Origin: Micromonospora sp. C28SCA-DRY-2
GTDB taxonomy: Bacteria > Actinomycetota > Actinomycetes > Mycobacteriales > Micromonosporaceae
Direction of reading: 5' to 3'
Length of the DNA stretch: 64,000 bases
NCBI RefSeq assembly: GCF_030519475.1
Contig: NZ_JAUMKD010000006.1
Coordinates: 124,001-188,000 of the forward strand
Below are positions 59,276 to 64,000 of this stretch, piece by piece (position 1 is the first letter of the stretch; each line of letters starts with the position of its first letter). The notes beneath the pieces were generated by a model. That model was not told the origin of the DNA, made no database searches, and was given only the letters and a program-made list of their open reading frames with translations. The translations under genes were made by a program, and so were the position numbers.

Positions 59276-60589
59276 GTGGGACGCGCGGACGGGGGCCGGC
59301 GGGCGAGCGGGGTCCAGCGGAGCGCGCCGGGCTCCCGTGCCACCCGGCTGGAACTCTTCTACGACCTGGTCTTCGTCTTCGCCTTCCTGAACGTCACCAC
59401 CGCCGCGGCCGGCAACCCCACCGTCCGCGGGGTGATCCAGGCGCTGGTGGTGCTGGCCCTGCTCTGGTGGTGCTGGACGGGCTTCGCGGCGCTCGGCAAC
59501 GTGGTCCGCACCGACCAGGGGGTGGTGCCGCTGGTCGGCTTCGTCACCATGGCCGCCGCCTTCGTGCTGGCGCTCACCCTGCCGAAGGCGTTCGTCGACC
59601 GGCCGGGCGGCCTGTCCGGGCCGCTGGTCTTCGCCACCTGCTACTTCCTGGTCCGGGCCAGCCAGGTGTCGATCTTCCTGTGGGTCGGCCGCGGCAACCG
59701 CGACCTGCGCCAGCGGTGGCTGCTGATGGCGCTGCCGGTGCTGCTGGCCACGTCGCTCGTCGTCACCGCCGCGCTGCTGCCGCAACGGCTCTTCGACGGC
59801 ACTGTCGAGTCGCTGGTCCGGCTGGGGTGCTGGATCGCCGCCATCATGGTGGAGTACGGCGCGGGGCTGGCGCTGCGCAGCACCGGGTGGACGGTGCTCT
59901 CCGCCGGGCACTGGGCGGAACGGCACGCCCAGATCATCCTGGTGGCCCTGGGCGAGACCATCATCGCGCTCGGGCTCGGTCCCAGCGGCACCGTCAACCT
60001 GCCGCTGACCTGGCCGGTGCTCATCGGTGCGGTGCTCGGCATCGCGGTGGTCGCGGCGATGTGGTGGGCATACTTCGACACCCTGGCGCTCGCCATGGAG
60101 CAGGCGTTGCACCGCACCCGGGACCGGACCGCCCGCGCGGTGCTGGCCCGGGACGCCTACACCTACCTGCACCTGCCCGTCGTCGCGGGGGTCATCCTCT
60201 TCGCGCTCGGGCTCAAGGGACTGATCTACGAGGGGGCCGACCCGGCGACCCCCACCTGGGGGGTCACGCTCCCCGGCCTCGACCTGCTGGCGCTCTACGG
60301 CGGGGTCGCGCTCTACCTGCTCGCCCTGATCGTGCTCGGCGGCCGGATGCTCGGCGCGGCGCGCTGGCCGACGGTCGGCGGAGTGCTGCTGCTGCTCCTG
60401 CTGGTGCCGGTGGCGGGGCAACTGCCCGAACTGGTGGCACTGGCCCTGCTGGCCGTCGCCACGGTGGCGGTGGTGGGGGCGCAGACGGTGGTCGACGCGC
60501 CGCGCCGGCGGCAGGTCCGCCAGGTGGCGCTGGAGGAGCAGCTCGCCGCCGAGGCGGAGCAGACCAGGTGGCGGGGGCACCACCTGTGA
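59276..60589 (+). CDS. Low temperature requirement protein A (LtrA) family membrane protein
   Basis: The 437-residue protein has about twelve membrane helices and starts with the LtrA signature TRLELFYDLVFVFAFLNVT. The HWAERHAQIILVALGETIIALGLG segment is also characteristic. LtrA was named for a low-temperature growth phenotype in Listeria; the molecular function is unknown. GTG 59276 follows CAGACT by six bases, so leaderless expression is likely. A 122-nt gap after mocR and this promoter make it a separate unit. Confidence 0.88.
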   Translation: MGRADGGRRASGVQRSAPGSRATRLELFYDLVFVFAFLNVTTAAAGNPTVRGVIQALVVLALLWWCWTGFAALGNVVRTDQGVVPLVGFVTMAAAFVLALTLPKAFVDRPGGLSGPLVFATCYFLVRASQVSIFLWVGRGNRDLRQRWLLMALPVLLATSLVVTAALLPQRLFDGTVESLVRLGCWIAAIMVEYGAGLALRSTGWTVLSAGHWAERHAQIILVALGETIIALGLGPSGTVNLPLTWPVLIGAVLGIAVVAAMWWAYFDTLALAMEQALHRTRDRTARAVLARDAYTYLHLPVVAGVILFALGLKGLIYEGADPATPTWGVTLPGLDLLALYGGVALYLLALIVLGGRMLGAARWPTVGGVLLLLLLVPVAGQLPELVALALLAVATVAVVGAQTVVDAPRRRQVRQVALEEQLAAEAEQTRWRGHHL

Positions 60590-60595
60590 GCCGAC

Positions 60596-60632
60596 GGTCC
60601 CGCGCCCGGTCGGGGGAGCCGGGCGCGGGACC
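60596..60632. terminator. Bidirectional hairpin between ltrA and fadD
   Basis: GGTCCCGCGCCCGG (60596-60609) is perfectly inverted at 60619-60632 with a 9-nt loop, in the 52-nt gap between two convergent genes. No T-tract. Confidence 0.75.
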
Positions 60633-60641
60633 GCCGGTCGC

Positions 60642-62468
60642 TCAGATCTCGGCGAGGGTGCCGGCGTACATCTTCTCGATCTCGGTCGCGAAGTTGGTCT
60701 CCACGCCCCGGCGCTTGATCTTCAGCGACGGGGTGATCTCGCCGTCCTCGATGGTCAGGTCGCGCGGCAGGATGGTGACCTTCTTGATCGTCTCCCAGCG
60801 GTTGAGCTTGCTGTTGAGCTGGGCGACGTACTCCTCGACCATGGCCTGCGCCTCGGGCGAGGCGACGATCTCGGCGTAGCTGCGGCCCTCCAGCGGAGTG
60901 CCGGCCGCCCAGCCCTTGATCGCGTCCGGGTCGAGGGTGACCAGCATGGTGCAGTAGTTGCGCGCCTGGCCGATCACCACCGCCTGCGAGGTGTACGGGC
61001 AGGTGGCCTTGAACATCCCCTCGATGTGCGAGGGCGCGATGTACTTGCCGCCGGAGGTCTTGACCAGGTCCTTCTTCCGGTCGGTGATCTTCAGATAGCC
61101 GTCGGCGTCCAGCGTGCCGATGTCACCGGTGCGGAAGAAGCCGTCCTCGGTGAACGCCGCGGCGGTCTCCTCGGGGAGGTTGTGGTAGCCGCGCATCACC
61201 GGCCGGCCGCGCACCAGGATCTCGCCGTCGGTGTCGATCTTGCACTCCAGGTCGCCCATCGCCTTGCCGACGGTGCCGATGCGCAACCCCTCCGGCGGGT
61301 TGACGAAGTTGCCGGCGCTGGTCTCGGTGAGGCCGTAGCCCTCCGAGATCGGCAGGTTCGCCGCGGCGAAGAAGGTGGCGATGTCCGGGCTGAGCGGGGC
61401 GGCGCCGGAGACGAGCACCCGGATCCGCCCGCCGAGGCGGGCCTGGAGCTTGCTGAACACCAGCTTCTCGGCGACCGCGTAGCGCAGCTTCAGCCCGGCC
61501 GGGACCGGCTTGCCGGCCTGCTCGAGGGCGACCTTCTCCTTGCCCACCCGGACGCCCCAGGCGAAGATCTTCGCCTTCGCGCCGCCGGCGTCCTGCGCCG
61601 TGGTGACGGCCTTGTTGTAGACCTTCTCGAAGACCCGCGGCGCGCCGCACATCAGCGTCGGCTTGACCACCGCCAGCAGGTCGACCAGCTTGTCCACCCG
61701 GCCGTCGACGTACGTCGGCAGGCCCACGTGGATCGCGCCGCAGAGCAGGGTCTTGCCGAACGAGTGGGACAGCGGCAGCCAGAGGTACTGCAGGTCGTCG
61801 TCGCGGAGCAGCCCGAGCTCGGCCTGCGCGACGCCCTCCCAGCACCACCCGCCGTGCAGCAGCTCCACACCCTTGGGCCGGCCGGTGGTGCCCGAGGTGT
61901 AGATGAGCGTGGCCAGGTGGTCGGGGCCGAGCCCGGCGACGATGTTCTCGATCAGCTCCGGCTCGGCGGCGAGCCGGGCCGCGCCCCGCTCCTCCAGCTG
62001 GGTCAGGGTGAGCTGGGGTACGGCGGCGGCCGGGTCCGGCTCGCCGTCGAAGAGCACCACGTGGGTCAGCGCCGGCAGCTGCGCTCCGGCGATCTTCGCG
62101 GCCTGGGCCGGGTTCTCGGCGAACAGCACCCGGGAGCCGGAGTCGGCGATGATGTACGTCGCGTCGTCGGGTTCGGTGGTCGGGTAGACGGTGGTGGTGG
62201 CGCCACCGGCGCACATGATGCCCAGGTCGGCGAGCACCCAGTCGAGCCGGGTGTTGGCCAGGATCGCCACCGGGTCCTCCTGGCCGACGCCGAGGTCGTG
62301 CAGGCCGGCCGCGATGGCCTTGGCGCGGGTCGCCACCTGCGCCCAGCTCAGCCAGACCGGGCCGGAGTCGTCCGGGGACGGATGGGCGAAGGCGTCACGG
62401 TCGGGGGTGGCCGCGACGCGCTTGAGGAACATTTCCGGGATGGAGCGGTACGGTACATCGAGAGCCAT
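60642..62468 (-). CDS. Long-chain acyl-CoA synthetase (FadD-like)
   Basis: The AMP-forming ligase of about 608 residues activates fatty acids as acyl-CoA. Adenylation motifs are LIYTSGTTGRPKGVELLHGG, EGYGLTETSAGNF, YHNLPEETAAAFTEDGFFRTGDIG and KDLVKTSGGKYIAPSHIE, with the catalytic Lys in the last. ATG 62468 fits the conserved start (MALDVPYRSIPEMFLKRV) and has AAGGCGG upstream; GTG 62510 would add 14 residues and overlap a palindrome. Probably membrane-associated; feeds beta-oxidation or lipid synthesis. Confidence 0.93.
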   Translation of the reverse strand: MALDVPYRSIPEMFLKRVAATPDRDAFAHPSPDDSGPVWLSWAQVATRAKAIAAGLHDLGVGQEDPVAILANTRLDWVLADLGIMCAGGATTTVYPTTEPDDATYIIADSGSRVLFAENPAQAAKIAGAQLPALTHVVLFDGEPDPAAAVPQLTLTQLEERGAARLAAEPELIENIVAGLGPDHLATLIYTSGTTGRPKGVELLHGGWCWEGVAQAELGLLRDDDLQYLWLPLSHSFGKTLLCGAIHVGLPTYVDGRVDKLVDLLAVVKPTLMCGAPRVFEKVYNKAVTTAQDAGGAKAKIFAWGVRVGKEKVALEQAGKPVPAGLKLRYAVAEKLVFSKLQARLGGRIRVLVSGAAPLSPDIATFFAAANLPISEGYGLTETSAGNFVNPPEGLRIGTVGKAMGDLECKIDTDGEILVRGRPVMRGYHNLPEETAAAFTEDGFFRTGDIGTLDADGYLKITDRKKDLVKTSGGKYIAPSHIEGMFKATCPYTSQAVVIGQARNYCTMLVTLDPDAIKGWAAGTPLEGRSYAEIVASPEAQAMVEEYVAQLNSKLNRWETIKKVTILPRDLTIEDGEITPSLKIKRRGVETNFATEIEKMYAGTLAEI

Positions 62469-62495
62469 CGCTGTAGCCGCCTTCGGGGGTGGAGG

Positions 62496-62511
62496 CGTGA
62501 CGGTCGTCACG
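62496..62511. promoter_or_regulatory. Palindromic operator candidate upstream of fadD
   Basis: CGTGAC (62496-62501), four bases, GTCACG (62506-62511) form a perfect 6-bp dyad about 28-43 nt before ATG 62468. A second dyad TTCGTTACCGAA lies at 62519-62530, on the promoter side. TetR- or GntR-type fatty-acid regulators bind such sites. Confidence 0.5.
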
Positions 62512-62605
62512 TCGGTGTTCGTTACCGAAGAGTATTGCCTGCCTCGTGGCGTCGGCTAGCCCCCCGACCGTCGGTCGGCTCCATCCCGCCTGGTGGGACG
62601 CGGAT

Positions 62606-63547
62606 TCAGGCGTACCGGGCGGCCACCAGTGACCAGTCGTAGGTGGCCCGGATCCAGTTACGCCGTGCGACCAGCGCCGGGTGCAGTTCGGCGTCGCCCT
62701 GGCAGCGCAGCGTCGCCTCCGCGGCCAGGTAGGCGGCGAGCGCGTCGTTGAACCGGTCGGCCGCGGCCCGCAGCGCCGCCTCCTCGTCGCCGCCGGTCTC
62801 CCGGGCGATCACGGTGACCAGGTTGTGCCCGTCCGGCGCGGACCGCCGCTCCTTGCCGTACGAGAAGACGTCGTTGCACCAGCAGACCAGGTCCATCGCG
62901 AGCAGGTCCAGCGCGACCAGCGCCGGCTCGGTCCGCCGGTCCGCCGCCGGGTGCCCGCCGAGGGCCAGTTCGGTGAGGGTGAGGCTGGGGCCGACCGCGC
63001 CGGTGTGCCGGCGCATCTGCACGTACTCCGCCAATCCCGGCACCCGCTCCCGCTCCCGGTTCGCCGCCTCCCAGAGCAGCGCCAGCAGGTAGTCGCGCAC
63101 CTGGGCGGCGAAGCGCAGCAGCATCGCCGGCGCCCCGGCCGCCCGGACCCGCCGGCACAGGTCGTCCAGCGCGTCGCCGAGCGGGCCGGCGGCGGTCGGC
63201 AGCGGCGCCGCCGGGTCGCCGTGCCGGTCCAGCACGTCGAGCAGCGCGGCCACCGTCGGCGCGAGCCGGGTCGGCGCCTCGCCCAGGCCGTCCTCGTCGC
63301 AGGCGTCGTCCACCACGAACAACCAGGCGACCAGGTCGGAGAGCAGGCGCAGTCGCTCGACCGGGCCGTCCGGGCAGGCCCGGCCGGCCAGCCCGGCGAC
63401 GTCGGCGCGGCGCAGCCGCTGCCCGCTATCGATCAGCCCGAAGTCGCGCGCCCACTCGATGCTCTGTCGGGCCACCAGGTCCGTGCTGTCATGACGCCCG
63501 GCGGGAAAGGGGGGTTCCCGCAGCGCCGAGACCGCGAAGGTCCGCAT
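62606..63547 (-). CDS. Class I terpene synthase
   Basis: The 313-residue protein has both metal-binding motifs of bacterial sesquiterpene-type cyclases: the Asp-rich DDACD at residues 80-84 (LFVVDDACDEDG) and the NSE triad N225, S229, E233 (CWCNDVFSYGKE). The C-terminal RY-type end is RATYDWSLVAARYA. It should cyclise farnesyl or geranyl diphosphate with Mg2+; the product cannot be predicted. ATG 63547 follows GGGGG. No P450 or prenyl transferase gene is adjacent in the window. Confidence 0.9.
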   Translation of the reverse strand: MRTFAVSALREPPFPAGRHDSTDLVARQSIEWARDFGLIDSGQRLRRADVAGLAGRACPDGPVERLRLLSDLVAWLFVVDDACDEDGLGEAPTRLAPTVAALLDVLDRHGDPAAPLPTAAGPLGDALDDLCRRVRAAGAPAMLLRFAAQVRDYLLALLWEAANRERERVPGLAEYVQMRRHTGAVGPSLTLTELALGGHPAADRRTEPALVALDLLAMDLVCWCNDVFSYGKERRSAPDGHNLVTVIARETGGDEEAALRAAADRFNDALAAYLAAEATLRCQGDAELHPALVARRNWIRATYDWSLVAARYA

Positions 63548-63650
63548 GCCGCCCCCAGTCGCGCCGTCCCCCCACGGGACGACGCGGCAAAGCCTACGGG
63601 AGCAGGGATCGGCACCCATCGTTCGGGTGGTCGGACTTTCATGTCTCTGC

Positions 63651-63676
63651 GTGACCGATTGTGCACACTGGGTCAC
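63651..63676. promoter_or_regulatory. Three-part palindrome upstream of the terpene synthase gene
   Basis: GTGACC (63651-63656), GTGCAC (63661-63666) and GGTCAC (63671-63676) are arranged symmetrically with 4-nt spacers. It lies about 105 nt before the terpene synthase ATG and overlaps the stop of the next gene. It may be the operator controlling the terpene synthase. Confidence 0.5.
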
Positions 63677-64000
63677 AAGCCCAGGTGGGCCGCGCGAAGC
63701 CGCTCGGCCGACTCCGGCGTGCCGTCGATCTGCACCCGGGCGACCCGCTGCCGGCCGGTGAGGAAGAGCGCCAGCTCGCCCGGGGCACCCACCATCCGCA
63801 CCGGCTCGCCGCCGCGCCCCACGCTGAGTTCGCCGTGCCCGGGCGCCTGGACGAACAGGTCGGCCGGGAACCGGCGCAGCGCCAGCCGGGCCAGCGGCGC
63901 GCAGCGCCGCCACAGCGCCGCGGAGAGGCCGGCCGGCAGGTCGCGCGGCTGCCACCGCTCCCCGGCCCGCCGGACGTCCTCGTGGTGGATGAAGAACTCC
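63673..64000 (-). CDS. TIGR03085-family protein (mycothiol-dependent enzyme superfamily), C-terminal part
   Basis: The 108 visible residues are the C-terminal end of a DinB-like metal-binding protein: EFFIHHEDVRRAGERWQPRDLP, with the His-His pair expected to bind metal, then the SCP2-like end GEPVRMVGAPGELALFLTGRQRVARVQIDGTPESAERL. It matches the TIGR03085/maleylpyruvate isomerase-like group of actinobacteria. The N-terminus lies beyond the window edge. Its stop codon overlaps the palindrome at 63651-63676. Substrate unknown. Confidence 0.82.
   Translation of the reverse strand, partial: EFFIHHEDVRRAGERWQPRDLPAGLSAALWRRCAPLARLALRRFPADLFVQAPGHGELSVGRGGEPVRMVGAPGELALFLTGRQRVARVQIDGTPESAERLRAAHLGL

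Overview
The window is very GC-rich, with G or C at almost every third codon position, frequent GTG starts and short ATGA/GTGA gene overlaps. It is chromosomal DNA of an actinomycete. Gene order and content (MurT/GatD beside a long dcw cluster, DivIVA/SepF polar-growth genes, a MocR-YczE pair, meso-DAP-type MurE) fit the Micromonosporaceae, most likely Micromonospora. Genus assignment is inference. I saw no rRNA, tRNA, CRISPR, transposase or prophage.

Layout. 1-3371 (-): a MoxR ATPase, DUF58 and TgpA-type transglutaminase operon, cut at the left edge. 3648-7557 (+): a cysteine hydrolase, then leuS behind what looks like a leaderless leucine leader peptide and a transcription attenuator. 7612-11377: an ABC-2 exporter (-) divergent from a NarL-type two-component system (+). 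11607-15048 (-): murT, gatD, a VTT/TVP38 membrane protein and an APH-like kinase. 15274-34615 (+): the division and cell wall (dcw) cluster mraZ, rsmH, ftsL-like, ftsI, murE, murF, mraY, ftsW, murG, murC, ftsQ, ftsZ, ylmE, sepF, yggT, divIVA, followed by small membrane and DUF167 genes. murD and ylmD/pgeF are missing from their usual places, and both gaps hold short repeat-like DNA. 34612-42020 (+): antiporter, DksA-like protein, lspA, an rluD-type gene, two cell-surface-type unknowns and a MinD/EspI-like ATPase. 41935-42639 (-): a LON-domain protein. 42747-56410 (+): histidine genes hisD, hisC, hisB, hisH, hisA/priA and hisF, interrupted between hisA and hisF by ridA, a large LuxR regulator, two lipoproteins, ohrR-ohr and an oxidoreductase. 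No hisI follows hisF. 56442-64000: a small winged-helix-like gene, yczE/mocR, ltrA, fadD, a class I terpene synthase and a truncated TIGR03085 gene.

How the genes work together. MurE, MurF, MraY, MurG and MurC make the peptidoglycan precursors. FtsL, FtsI, FtsW, FtsQ, FtsZ and SepF form the divisome, DivIVA drives tip growth, and MurT/GatD probably amidate lipid II. The his genes make histidine, with PriA possibly also serving tryptophan synthesis.

Most unusual signals: (1) a candidate leaderless Leu-Leu-Leu leader peptide plus terminator in front of leuS; (2) at least seven gene junctions where a tiny ORF overlaps the stop of one gene and the start of the next; (3) a family of short related repeats at gene junctions that form such mini-ORFs or in-frame tails; (4) rare TTA codons in rsmH, yggT and hisA, with an abnormal codon patch in rsmH; (5) an AT-rich nested palindrome at 11500-11537; (6) many genes whose -10 box lies only 6-8 nt before the start codon, suggesting leaderless mRNAs.
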